Source: JAYWXI01 sp036016955 (GTDB taxonomy: Bacteria; Bacteroidota; Bacteroidia; Flavobacteriales; Weeksellaceae). From it: 64,000 nt of DNA. A model generated the notes under the pieces. It did not search any database. It was not told the DNA's origin and saw nothing but the letters and a program-made list of their open reading frames with translations. The stretch lies in NCBI RefSeq assembly GCF_036016955.1, contig NZ_JAYWXI010000004.1:62001-126000 (forward strand), given 5' to 3'. Made by a program: the position numbers and the translations under genes. This document shows, one piece after another, positions 40,705 to 49,765 of the stretch; positions within the stretch are counted from its first letter, which is position 1; the number at the start of each line of letters is the position of its first letter.

Positions 40705-42036
40705 CTAATCGTTCGCCCAATTCAACCTGTCGGCTTGATTGTACTGCCAAGGCGCCGCATTATTTTCGATATTGGTCATCATAAGATTCCACTCCTGCGG
40801 AGCAGAAGATTCCTCCATAATCATGTAACGACGCAAATCCACAATAATCGACAGCGGATCTATAAGCACCGGACAAGCCTCCACGCAAGCATTACAAGTC
40901 GTACAAGCCCGTAGTTCCTCACGCAAAATATAATCGTCTAAAAGCTTCTTTCCATCGTCCACAAAACGACCGTTATCCGTGATATTTCGGCCAACTTCCT
41001 CCAGACGATCCCGCGTATCCATCATAATCTTTCGAGGAGAAAGCTTCTTCCCCGTAAGGTTTGCCGGACAAACCGCCGTACACCGCCCGCATTCCGTACA
41101 AGTATAGGCATTGAGAAGCTGAACCCGATTCAAATCAAAAACATCGCTCGCTCCAAATTTCTCCACCGCCTGATCCGAAGACACTGCAGGAGCCGCATAA
41201 GGGTCGGCATTAGGATCCATCATCAAGCGAATCTCCTTAGTAACGGACGTCAAATTATCCAACTGCCCCTTAGGTTGAAGCTTGGCAAACCAAGTGTTGG
41301 GAAAAGCGAGCAGAATATGCAAATGCTTGGAATAATAAAGGTAATTCATAAAAAAAAGAATTCCCACAAAGTGAAACCACCAAGCTCCCCTTTCAATAAA
41401 CGAAAGCACCGAAGTCCCGAAATTAAACCAATCCATCACCGGTGCAAACAACCACTGACTAACCGGAAAATACCCATGAGAAGGAAGCTCACCCGCTTTC
41501 TGCAAAAGCAAATCCGCCGAGTTCATACTGAAAAAAGCCAGCATAAGAGCCATCTCAATCACCAAAATCCAATTGGCATCGTCTTTCGGCCATCCTAAAA
41601 GTTCCTTTCTATTAAGCCGGCGAACATGCAAAAAATTCCGTCTGATGAAGAAAACCACAACCGCAACCATCACCAACAAAGCCAAAACTTCCAAAGTCGC
41701 CGTAAATCCTTGGTAAAGATAATCCCCCATCACACGGCTCAAAACCCGATGAGTCCCAAAAATACCGTCGATGACGATTTCCAACAATTCGGTGTTTATA
41801 ACCAAAAAGCCTACATAGACCAAAGCATGAAAAAAACCAGCCACCGGCCTTGCCCCCATCTTACCTTGCCCCAACGCCACCTGAGCCATCAGGGCCCAAC
41901 GCTCTTTCCTGCGATCACTGCGATCAATAGCCTTTCCCAGCCGAATATTTCTGTAAATCGTCTTCAAACTTTTGGCAAACCAGCCTAAGCCCACCACAAG
42001 AAGGATGACAAAGAGAACGTTATCAATGTACTGCAT
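40705..42036 (-). CDS. Membrane protein with two 4Fe-4S clusters (HdrE/HdrD-like)
   Basis: A 443-residue protein with about five N-terminal membrane segments (NarI/HdrE-like, probably heme b) followed by a cytoplasmic ferredoxin domain. Two cluster motifs are clear: CTECGRCTAVCPANLTG and CTTCNACVEACPVLID. This architecture suggests electron transfer between menaquinone and a cytoplasmic partner, probably the CCG-domain protein encoded next. It lies 30 bp after the MCE gene, so lipid-transport and redox genes share an operon here. Confidence 0.88.
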   Translation of the reverse strand: MQYIDNVLFVILLVVGLGWFAKSLKTIYRNIRLGKAIDRSDRRKERWALMAQVALGQGKMGARPVAGFFHALVYVGFLVINTELLEIVIDGIFGTHRVLSRVMGDYLYQGFTATLEVLALLVMVAVVVFFIRRNFLHVRRLNRKELLGWPKDDANWILVIEMALMLAFFSMNSADLLLQKAGELPSHGYFPVSQWLFAPVMDWFNFGTSVLSFIERGAWWFHFVGILFFMNYLYYSKHLHILLAFPNTWFAKLQPKGQLDNLTSVTKEIRLMMDPNADPYAAPAVSSDQAVEKFGASDVFDLNRVQLLNAYTCTECGRCTAVCPANLTGKKLSPRKIMMDTRDRLEEVGRNITDNGRFVDDGKKLLDDYILREELRACTTCNACVEACPVLIDPLSIIVDLRRYMIMEESSAPQEWNLMMTNIENNAAPWQYNQADRLNWAND

Positions 42037-42066
42037 ACGACTCCGATTCGTTTTTTAGGGTTAGTA

Positions 42067-43005
42067 TTATTTTCCGAAAACCGATATGTTAACGTAACGT
42101 TTAGGATTAGCTTTCATATCCTCCACCAAGGCATTAAGATTTTCGGCCGTCTTATTCAGATTGTGGTAAAGTTGCTCATCTTTGGTCAGTTTACCAAGCG
42201 AGCCCTCCCCTTTATTTATGCTGACAATAACATTATTGAGCTGATCCGCCGTCACACTGAGTTTATCAATCGTATGATTTAATTTTTGAACATCCACCTG
42301 CTCGGCCACATGACCGTATTTGTCTATTGCCTGACGGGCACTCACCGTAGCCAAATTAGCATTATCCAAAACCTTTTGCAACCTCGGATCCGCACTGGAT
42401 AACAAACGATTCGTTTCGCTGGATGTTTGCTCAAAAGAGGCAACCGTTTTGTTCAGGTTAATCAAAAGTGCCTTGATTTCCGCCTGATTACGAGCATCCG
42501 TCAAAGCATTGGCATTCCCCATCAACGAATCGGCCCTTTTTAAAACATTTTTCAGTTGATCCGCCACAGGCCCTACCTGAGAAGACACCCCTTGCATCAT
42601 AGATTCCTTAAATCCACCCGATAACGTATCTCCGCTTTTGGCTATTTCTCCGCCATAAGCCAAATTAACACGAAGCTGCTTGCCCGACATTAACCCCGGC
42701 TCGAAAATTTCCAACGTTGACGATTTGGAAAACCGAAACTTCTCGTCCACCAAAATCTTCAAAATAAAATGAATCTTCCCATCCCGATCCGTTACGGGAA
42801 CAATCTGATCCACCTGCCCAACTTTCAACCCATTAATGGACACCGGACTACTCGCCTCCAACCCTTCAACGTTATCGTACTTGGCATAATAAACTGAATC
42901 TGTCGTAAAAAAGCTCTTCCCTCTCATAAACTGAAAAAGGAATACAAAACCTATAATCGAAACAACAGCAATAAGACCGGCTTTAATTTCTTTTGATAAT
43001 TTCAC
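42067..43005 (-). CDS. mlaD: MCE (MlaD-like) lipid-transport protein
   Basis: A 312-residue membrane-anchored periplasmic protein. It has one N-terminal membrane helix (AGLIAVVSIIGFVFLFQFM), an MCE domain at about residues 38-120 (YYAKYDNVEGLEASSPVSIN, GLKVGQVDQIVP), and a long helical C-terminus. MCE hexamers form channels that carry phospholipids between inner and outer membranes with the MlaE permease and MlaF ATPase, which in this genome lie at 52698-54259. The operon continues into Fe-S genes. Confidence 0.9.
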   Translation of the reverse strand: MKLSKEIKAGLIAVVSIIGFVFLFQFMRGKSFFTTDSVYYAKYDNVEGLEASSPVSINGLKVGQVDQIVPVTDRDGKIHFILKILVDEKFRFSKSSTLEIFEPGLMSGKQLRVNLAYGGEIAKSGDTLSGGFKESMMQGVSSQVGPVADQLKNVLKRADSLMGNANALTDARNQAEIKALLINLNKTVASFEQTSSETNRLLSSADPRLQKVLDNANLATVSARQAIDKYGHVAEQVDVQKLNHTIDKLSVTADQLNNVIVSINKGEGSLGKLTKDEQLYHNLNKTAENLNALVEDMKANPKRYVNISVFGK

Positions 43006-43028
43006 TTTGCACCAATATTTTTAGATAG

Positions 43029-43036
43029 CAAATATA
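43029..43036 (-). promoter_or_regulatory. -7 box of the MCE/Fe-S operon
   Basis: Reads TATATTTG on the minus strand, matching TAnnTTTG, 23 bases before the MCE ATG. No clear -33 element. Confidence 0.45.
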
Positions 43037-43081
43037 TAATAATTTAATTTAACCCCGAGCGCGCCCACCCCCAAAAACAAA

Positions 43082-43108
43082 AGAGCGACAACCAATGGTC
43101 ATCGCTCT
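43082..43108 (-). terminator. Terminator of the PpiD-like gene
   Basis: AGAGCGA / TCGCTCT stem with a partly paired 13-base loop, followed by an A-rich stretch (U-rich on the minus strand). Confidence 0.65.
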
Positions 43109-43136
43109 CTTTATCGTTTCACAAACGGTTGCATTA

Positions 43137-45281
43137 TTATTTCGCCGTCTTGTTCCAAACTTCAATTCTGAAGTCTTTAATGTCCGCATTATCCTGAAGA
43201 CTCTTCAAATACTGCTGGCCGAACATTTGCGCATTCTGAGACTGCACCGCCTCGGCGATCTGTGCCGCATCACCTGGTTGCTTATTAACCGTTTCCGATT
43301 TTTTAACCAAAAGGTAAACTCCCGTCATCCCTTCAATCGGATTAGAAACCTTCCCTTTAGCAACACCAAATGCCGCTCCTGCCACTTTAGGCTCCATCGC
43401 CATGCCTACCATCGGGCTGATGAGATTAACCTGAGCGGAGGCCTTGCTCGATCCAAACGCTTTCGCCAGCTGATCCAGAGTCGAAACTTTGGACGCCTTA
43501 ATTTTCTCGATGATTTTCTTAGCCGCAAGTTGGTTTTTCACCACCGGTTCCAATTGTTCGCGAAGCGATTCGGGATCGGCAAGTTCACCGTCGTATTTTC
43601 CGTTCAGAAAAGCCACCACGCGGTCTCCCGTACCTTCCACTACAAAAAGTTCGGTATCTCCCTTGGAACGTTTTTTGTCAAAAGCCCATGCGATAATCTC
43701 CGCATCTTTATCCGTCCCTATCCCTTGAAGCTGTCCGTCGAAACGCTTCACACTCTTAGGATTGGAGAATTGGTAATGGTCCTTCTTGGCAATATTTGCA
43801 AAGTCATTAAACGATTTACCCTCTGCCTGTTGAATAAAACGAGTAGCTTTTCTGTTCACTTCGTTCTCCGTAGCTTCAGAAGGTCGCAAAGCCTTAACGA
43901 GATTCGCTACTTTGTAAGTCATCGCTCCCGTTTTCTTATCTTGAATGTTAATGATATGATATCCAAACTGGGTTTCCACTACTCCAGTCGCTCCTTTAGG
44001 ATTATTGGACAAGTAAGCCAAAAATTCCGGAACAAAAGGCGTTTCAGGAGTCGTCCAACCCAAACTTCCACCTTGTACTGCCGAACTGGGGTCGTTGGAA
44101 AGCTTAACAAAGTCGTTGAATTTTGAAGGGTCTGCTTTGACAATCGCCCCAATAGAATCGGCCAACTTCTTAGCTTCCTCTTTCGTTCTTGTCACACCTT
44201 CCCCCGCAGGGCTATCCTTGTAAGCGATAAGAATATGACGCGACAAAGTAGAGTCGGATGTTTTTTTAGCCAAAAGCTTAGACACCACATAGAAATTTTG
44301 TTCTTTATATGGTCCGAAAGTCTGACCGATTGAAGCCGAAGCCACCTTATCCGAAATCGAAGGCGGTAACTGCTCTGCCCTGAAATACGCCGGATTAAAT
44401 GGAAGATCGGAATTCAACATCACGAACATAGAGTCGTTGGTTGTATTCTGAAAATTCTCGGCACCTCCGCTGGCTTCCGTTCCTGCACTGTAAAGTTTGG
44501 TCAACTCGGCTAAAACACGATCTTCGTCTTGCTTGCTTGGCGTCGCAGGAAAATAAACCAACCCCAAATTTCTGCTAGGTGCAGATTTAAACGTATTTGG
44601 ACGTTTCTTAATATATTCTGCTAAATCTTCCGTTGTCACCTTGATGGGATTTTTCGCCAAATAAGAAGCATAATCCACCTTTACATAGTCGATATCGGCC
44701 ACTTTATCCCTTTGTCCGACCAATGCTTCCACTTCCTTCTTGCTCACGGTTACTCCGGACGAAAGATTAGAAAACAACTGACGAGCCATCATTCGGTATT
44801 CAATGGATTTTTTTACTTTCAACCACTGGTTGTATTCCTGAATGTTAGATCCCTCCAAACCTTCATAATACCGTCTTATCTCCTGAAGTTTAAAATTGCC
44901 TTTTTCGTCAAAGTTCTGAGGGTTCTGTGCAAACATAGGATCGTATTGAAGTTGACTCCAAAAATAATCCTCCGAAAGATGAAGCCCCAATTTTTCAAAT
45001 TGCTGCTTAATGAGTTTGGCCTGCACCATCATTTGCCACGCTTCCTCTTCCAAGCCAACCGCAGGACGCCCTTGCTGCTGAGCCTGATTCTGCAAAATAA
45101 AGAGCTGGTCATTGTACTCATCGCGTGTAATTTCTTCCCCATTCACTTTTCCCAAAATATTCGGATTCTTCCCGAAGACCTGATCCAAAGTTTCCGGATT
45201 CACCAAAAAAGCTAATAGTGCTACGGCGATAACGCCCACCATCAGCCAGGATCTCTTTCTAATTTCCCCTAAAATTGCCAT
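43137..45281 (-). CDS. Peptidyl-prolyl isomerase / periplasmic folding factor (PpiD/SurA type)
   Basis: A 714-residue protein with an N-terminal membrane anchor (SWLMVGVIAVALLAFLV), a SurA-N-like helical chaperone part, and a parvulin domain at about residues 345-450 (LSRHILIAYKDSPAGEGVTR, GGSLGWTTPETPFVPEFLAY, ETQFGYHIINIQD). A second, degenerate parvulin-like region may follow. It probably helps exported proteins fold before outer membrane insertion. Its length and single N-terminal anchor favour PpiD over SurA. Monocistronic. Confidence 0.9.
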   Translation of the reverse strand: MAILGEIRKRSWLMVGVIAVALLAFLVNPETLDQVFGKNPNILGKVNGEEITRDEYNDQLFILQNQAQQQGRPAVGLEEEAWQMMVQAKLIKQQFEKLGLHLSEDYFWSQLQYDPMFAQNPQNFDEKGNFKLQEIRRYYEGLEGSNIQEYNQWLKVKKSIEYRMMARQLFSNLSSGVTVSKKEVEALVGQRDKVADIDYVKVDYASYLAKNPIKVTTEDLAEYIKKRPNTFKSAPSRNLGLVYFPATPSKQDEDRVLAELTKLYSAGTEASGGAENFQNTTNDSMFVMLNSDLPFNPAYFRAEQLPPSISDKVASASIGQTFGPYKEQNFYVVSKLLAKKTSDSTLSRHILIAYKDSPAGEGVTRTKEEAKKLADSIGAIVKADPSKFNDFVKLSNDPSSAVQGGSLGWTTPETPFVPEFLAYLSNNPKGATGVVETQFGYHIINIQDKKTGAMTYKVANLVKALRPSEATENEVNRKATRFIQQAEGKSFNDFANIAKKDHYQFSNPKSVKRFDGQLQGIGTDKDAEIIAWAFDKKRSKGDTELFVVEGTGDRVVAFLNGKYDGELADPESLREQLEPVVKNQLAAKKIIEKIKASKVSTLDQLAKAFGSSKASAQVNLISPMVGMAMEPKVAGAAFGVAKGKVSNPIEGMTGVYLLVKKSETVNKQPGDAAQIAEAVQSQNAQMFGQQYLKSLQDNADIKDFRIEVWNKTAK

Positions 45282-45581
45282 TATTTTGTTATCATTATTT
45301 TATCAGTCTGCGAAAATACACATTTTAAATCGATTAGAAAAAAAAAATCCCCTTTCTTTTTTGTCCTAAGCCTTTCTAAACGAAAGAAAAGAAAACACCC
45401 TGCATTTTCTTCCACCCCTCAAAAGAGGAAAAAATGTCCGCAAAATCCGATACTAAACCAATGGCACAAGAATTGAGCCTCTTTACCCCACCATTGCAGC
45501 AGCCGCTTTTCGATTGCCGTTGCGCGCAATAGGCTATTAAAAACCATTAAAACAGCTGACAATCTGTCAGCCTCACCCGTT
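45282..45581. other. 300-bp divergent intergenic region (PpiD-like gene / lon)
   Basis: No gene is seen. It holds two palindromes near lon: TTGCGCGCAA at 45520-45529 and the 7-3-7 inverted repeat at 45555-45571. A small CCTC/GAGG hairpin lies near 45417-45429. No TAnnTTTG box is evident for lon, so its promoter may be of another type. Confidence 0.6.
45555..45571 (+). promoter_or_regulatory. Candidate operator before lon
   Basis: Perfect inverted repeat GCTGACA-ATC-TGTCAGC ending 10 bases before the lon ATG. The size and symmetry fit a dimeric repressor site. A stress-response regulator is an inference from the role of Lon. Confidence 0.55.
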
Positions 45582-47981
45582 ATGATTGAATTTGAAGATT
45601 TAGATTTTGATGAAATTTTGGAAGGCAACTTCAGTATCGTTACCGAAGAAGTCGATTTGAACTATAAAGAAAGTGACAGCCAGTCGCAAGAGACCTTTCC
45701 TCTTCTTCCTGTCAGAAACATGGTGATGTTCCCCAAAGTGGTCATTCCCATTACCGCAGGGCGAGAGCAAAGCAAAAAACTATTGGAGGAAGCCCAAGCC
45801 AAGGGCGAAATCATCGGCATCATCAGTCAGAAAAACGCAAACATCGAAACGCCCGAAGCCCAAGACCTCTACACCGTAGGGACATTGGCCAGAATCGTGA
45901 AAATCGTAAAACTGCCCGAAGGCAACATTACAGCTATCACACAAGGCTTGCAACGTTTCAAGGTTAAATCTTTCATTGGTGAAAAACCTTATTTACGGGC
46001 AGAAATCACTCCGCTAAAAGACTCTTTACCAAGAAAGAAAGAAGAGTTCGAAGCCCTAATGGAAAACATCAAGGAGCTTGCGCTTAAAATCATCCAGCTG
46101 GATCCCAACATCCCCAATGCCGCTAACTTCGCCATCCAAAACATGAAAAGCGAAGAGGACTTACTGAATTTCATCTGCACCAACGGTTCTTTTGCTTCCG
46201 AAGAAAAACAACAACTGCTGGAAGAAAAAAGCCTAATAAAAAGGGCTCAGAAACTCTATGTACTATTGGACGGAAATTTCAAGAAACTGGAACTAAGAAA
46301 CCAAATCCACCAAAAAACATCAAAAGACCTCGATAAACAACAAAGGGAATACTTCCTGAACCAACAAATAAAAACCATCCAAGAAGAATTAGGTGGAGGC
46401 AGCGATTCCGACGCCGATGAACTGAGGGAAAAAGCGCGAAAACTACGCTGGTCTCCCGAAACCCAAGAACATTTCGAACGCGAGCTAAACCGTCTGCAGA
46501 GGCAACACCCGAATTCACCCGACTACAACGTCCAAAGAAACTATCTGGATTTCTTCACCGATCTGCCTTGGGAGCGGTATTCCAAAGACACTTTCGACAT
46601 GGCTAAAGCCCAAAAAGTGCTGGATAAAGCTCACTTCGGCTTGGAAGACGTCAAAAAAAGGGTATTGGAACACATGGCGGTTCTGAAACTCAAAAACAAC
46701 ATGAAATCCCCAATTCTATGCCTTTCGGGACCTCCGGGGGTCGGAAAGACCTCTTTAGGAAAGTCTATTGCCGATGCCCTGAATCGAAAATACGTCCGCG
46801 TATCGCTAGGAGGACTTCACGATGAGTCCGAAATTCGAGGACACCGCAAAACCTACATCGGCGCCATGGCAGGACGCATTCTCCAAAGCATCAAAAAATC
46901 GGGTACAAGTAATCCCGTGGTGGTTTTGGACGAAATCGATAAATTAGGACAAGGGCATCACGGCGATCCCAGCTCTGCCCTATTGGAAGTTTTGGACCCG
47001 GAACAAAACTACAGTTTTTACGACAATTATTTGGAATTCGGATACGACCTTTCCAAAGTTATGTTTATCGCCACGGCCAACAATCTTTCTTCCATCCAAT
47101 CGCCCCTGCTCGACCGTATGGAAGTGATCCAGATTGCAGGCTACACCTTGGAAGAAAAAATAGAAATCGCCAAACGTCATCTCATTAAGAAACAACAGGA
47201 CGAAAACGGTCTTTCTTCCAAATCGTTTCGTTTGGGCATCCCCGAACTCAAACATATTATTGAAGCGCACACCTCCGAAAGCGGCGTAAGAACATTGGAA
47301 AAAAGAATCGCTTCCGTGGCCCGATGGGTTGCCCTTCAAACCGCCATGGAAAAAGATTACGACCCTAAAATAACCATCGAAAAACTCGATGAAATTCTCG
47401 GCGTCCCTCGTCCCAAAACCTTATCGGAATCCTCCGACGTCCCCGGTGTCGTTACCGGATTGGCTTGGACCTCGGTCGGCGGAGACATTCTCTTTATCGA
47501 AAGCCTTGTAAGCAAAGGCAAAGGCCAACTCACCATGACGGGTAACCTTGGCAATGTCATGAAAGAATCCGCTACCATCGCCTTGGAATACATCAAAGCC
47601 CGTCACGAGGAACTCGGAATTCCCTCCGAATCGGTCGAAAAAAGCAATATTCACGTGCATGTCCCCGAAGGCGCCACCCCCAAAGACGGCCCCTCTGCCG
47701 GAATCGCCATGTTAACCTCCATGGTTTCCAGCTTTAAAGAAAAAAACGTTAAACCCCATCTTGCCATGACCGGAGAAATAACCCTGAGAGGAAAAGTTCT
47801 TCCCGTAGGCGGAATAAAAGAAAAACTACTGGCCGCAAACCGCGCAGGCATAAAAGAAGTTATTCTTTGCCAAGCCAACCGAAAAGACGTCGAAGAAATA
47901 AATAAGGATTACTTGAAAAACCTAACCATCCACTACGTCCAGCACATGAAAGAAGTCCTCGCCATTGCTTTGGGAGAATAA
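45582..47981 (+). CDS. lon: ATP-dependent protease Lon
   Basis: Lon degrades misfolded and regulatory proteins in the cytoplasm. The 799-residue product has the N-terminal substrate-binding domain (LLPVRNMVMFPKVVIPI), an AAA+ domain with Walker A GPPGVGKTSLGKS and Walker B VVVLDEIDK, and the protease domain with PKDGPSAGIAMLTS (catalytic Ser) and GGIKEKLLAANRAGIKEVIL (catalytic Lys). A short acidic N-terminal extension (MIEFEDLDFDEILEGN) is present. A palindrome lies directly before the start codon. Confidence 0.97.
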   Translation: MIEFEDLDFDEILEGNFSIVTEEVDLNYKESDSQSQETFPLLPVRNMVMFPKVVIPITAGREQSKKLLEEAQAKGEIIGIISQKNANIETPEAQDLYTVGTLARIVKIVKLPEGNITAITQGLQRFKVKSFIGEKPYLRAEITPLKDSLPRKKEEFEALMENIKELALKIIQLDPNIPNAANFAIQNMKSEEDLLNFICTNGSFASEEKQQLLEEKSLIKRAQKLYVLLDGNFKKLELRNQIHQKTSKDLDKQQREYFLNQQIKTIQEELGGGSDSDADELREKARKLRWSPETQEHFERELNRLQRQHPNSPDYNVQRNYLDFFTDLPWERYSKDTFDMAKAQKVLDKAHFGLEDVKKRVLEHMAVLKLKNNMKSPILCLSGPPGVGKTSLGKSIADALNRKYVRVSLGGLHDESEIRGHRKTYIGAMAGRILQSIKKSGTSNPVVVLDEIDKLGQGHHGDPSSALLEVLDPEQNYSFYDNYLEFGYDLSKVMFIATANNLSSIQSPLLDRMEVIQIAGYTLEEKIEIAKRHLIKKQQDENGLSSKSFRLGIPELKHIIEAHTSESGVRTLEKRIASVARWVALQTAMEKDYDPKITIEKLDEILGVPRPKTLSESSDVPGVVTGLAWTSVGGDILFIESLVSKGKGQLTMTGNLGNVMKESATIALEYIKARHEELGIPSESVEKSNIHVHVPEGATPKDGPSAGIAMLTSMVSSFKEKNVKPHLAMTGEITLRGKVLPVGGIKEKLLAANRAGIKEVILCQANRKDVEEINKDYLKNLTIHYVQHMKEVLAIALGE

Positions 47982-48022
47982 CAGAAAGCAGGCGCATGAC
48001 TCTTCTCAATTCGCAAATAATT

Positions 48023-48050
48023 AAGACCTTCGTGTTTCACGGAGGTTTTT
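48023..48050 (+). terminator. Terminator of lon
   Basis: AAGACCTtCGTG / CACGgAGGTTTTT with a 3-base loop and T-run, 42 bp past the lon stop. Confidence 0.8.
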
Positions 48051-48058
48051 ATTTTGCT

Positions 48059-48066
48059 TAACTTTG
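48059..48066 (+). promoter_or_regulatory. -7 box of pgi
   Basis: TAACTTTG matches TAnnTTTG. At a spacing of 20 bp upstream is TTTC, a near match to the -33 element. The position supports a pgi start at 48102 and not at the in-frame ATG at 48054. Confidence 0.5.
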
Positions 48067-48101
48067 CAAATGTATTTTTTAACGTCATAAAATCCTTGAC
48101 T

Positions 48102-49742
48102 ATGTTACCAAAAATAAACCCCGAGTACACCACTGCATGGCAAAACCTCGAGGAGCATTTTGCCCAAAACGATTTTGATTTAAGAAGTCTTTTTCTACAT
48201 AACCCCAACCGTTTCAACGAATTTTCCGTTAAAGGCAACGGTTATTTGTTCGATTATTCCAAGAACCTTATTGACGCAAAAACCAAACAACTCTTGATTG
48301 ATTTGGCTCAAGAATGCGGACTGAAAGAGGCTATCGCAGCCATGTTCTCAGGCGAAAAAATAAACGAAACCGAAGAAAGAGCCGTGCTTCACACCGCGCT
48401 TAGAGACTTCTCGGAGAAGAAGATTTTAGTGGACGGGCAAGACATCAAACCAGGCATCCGAAAGGTTTTGGATCAGATGAAAACGTTTTCCGAAAAAGTC
48501 ATTTCCGGAGAACACAAAGGCTTTAGCGGAAAAGAAATCACCGACGTTGTTAATATCGGTATCGGAGGCTCTGATCTTGGCCCCGTTATGGTGGCTTCTG
48601 CCCTAAAACACTACAAAACCAGACTCAACCTGCATTTCGTTTCCAACGTGGACGGCAACCATATTGCCGAAACCCTGAAAAAACTCAATCCGGAAACGAC
48701 TCTTTTCATCGTAGCCTCCAAAACATTTACCACTCAAGAGACCATGACCAACGCCGAATCGGCCAAGGCTTGGTTTTTAAAAGCGGGAAGCGAGCAAGAT
48801 GTCGCCAAACACTTTGTGGCCTTATCCACCAATGTATCCGCCGTTAAATCGTTCGGAATCGCCGAAGAAAACATCTTTGAGTTTTGGGATTGGGTCGGCG
48901 GTCGTTACTCGCTTTGGAGCGCCATAGGACTAAGCATCGTTTTGGCCGTGGGTTATGCCAATTTTGAGCAATTGCTCCTAGGTGCCCACGATACCGACAA
49001 GCATTTTCAAACTGCCGACTTCCAAGAAAACATCCCTGTATTAATGGGACTTCTAGGCATTTGGTACCGCAATTTCTGCGGCGCAGGTTCTTATGCCATC
49101 CTCCCCTATTCCCAGTATTTGGACCGCTTTGCCGCCTATCTGCAACAAGGCGACATGGAAAGTAACGGAAAATACGTTGACCGCAATGGAAATTTTGTAG
49201 AATACGAAACCGGCCCTATCATTTGGGGAGAGCCCGGAACCAACGGCCAACACGCTTTCTACCAACTCATCCATCAGGGCACCGAACTCATTCCTTCGGA
49301 TTTCATCGCTTATGCCCGTTCGTGCAATGCGGTTTCCGACCATCAGCCTAAGCTTTTGGCTAACTTTTTCGCCCAAACCGAGGCTCTTGCTTTTGGAAAA
49401 ACCCAAGAAGAAGCCCGTCAGGAATTGATGCAGACCGGAAAATCCGAAGAAGAAATTCAAAAACTGTTAAATTTCAAAACCTTCCAAGGCAACACTCCTA
49501 CCAACTCCATATTATTCAAAGAGTTAACGCCTTTTTCCTTGGGACAACTTATCGCATTATACGAACACAAAATATTTGTCCAAGGAATTATTTGGAACAT
49601 TTTCAGCTTTGACCAATTCGGTGTGGAATTAGGAAAAGTATTAGCCGGAAAAATCCTCCCCGAACTTCAAGACCAAACCCCGGTTTCGTCCCACGACAGC
49701 TCGACTAACGGATTAATCAATTACTACAAAGAAAACAAATAA
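48102..49742 (+). CDS. pgi: Glucose-6-phosphate isomerase
   Basis: Interconverts glucose-6-phosphate and fructose-6-phosphate in glycolysis. With the ATG at 48102 (MLPKINPEYTTAWQNLEEHF) the product has 546 residues, the normal length. Motifs: VNIGIGGSDLGPVMVASALK, WDWVGGRYSLWSAIGLSI (PGI signature) and FYQLIHQGTELIPSDFI. Catalytic Glu and His lie in NGQHAFYQL. folD and queE follow on the same strand with short gaps. Confidence 0.97.
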   Translation: MLPKINPEYTTAWQNLEEHFAQNDFDLRSLFLHNPNRFNEFSVKGNGYLFDYSKNLIDAKTKQLLIDLAQECGLKEAIAAMFSGEKINETEERAVLHTALRDFSEKKILVDGQDIKPGIRKVLDQMKTFSEKVISGEHKGFSGKEITDVVNIGIGGSDLGPVMVASALKHYKTRLNLHFVSNVDGNHIAETLKKLNPETTLFIVASKTFTTQETMTNAESAKAWFLKAGSEQDVAKHFVALSTNVSAVKSFGIAEENIFEFWDWVGGRYSLWSAIGLSIVLAVGYANFEQLLLGAHDTDKHFQTADFQENIPVLMGLLGIWYRNFCGAGSYAILPYSQYLDRFAAYLQQGDMESNGKYVDRNGNFVEYETGPIIWGEPGTNGQHAFYQLIHQGTELIPSDFIAYARSCNAVSDHQPKLLANFFAQTEALAFGKTQEEARQELMQTGKSEEEIQKLLNFKTFQGNTPTNSILFKELTPFSLGQLIALYEHKIFVQGIIWNIFSFDQFGVELGKVLAGKILPELQDQTPVSSHDSSTNGLINYYKENK

Positions 49743-49765
49743 TAACCCCCAAACCCAAGGTAAAC

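Noticed and set aside
43095..44126. Open frame of 343 codons on the plus strand
   Set aside because: It is antisense to the PpiD-like gene and begins in that gene's terminator; no domain is visible.
48054..48101. Upstream in-frame start for pgi
   Set aside because: The TAACTTTG box lies inside this extension and the 48102 start gives the normal protein length.
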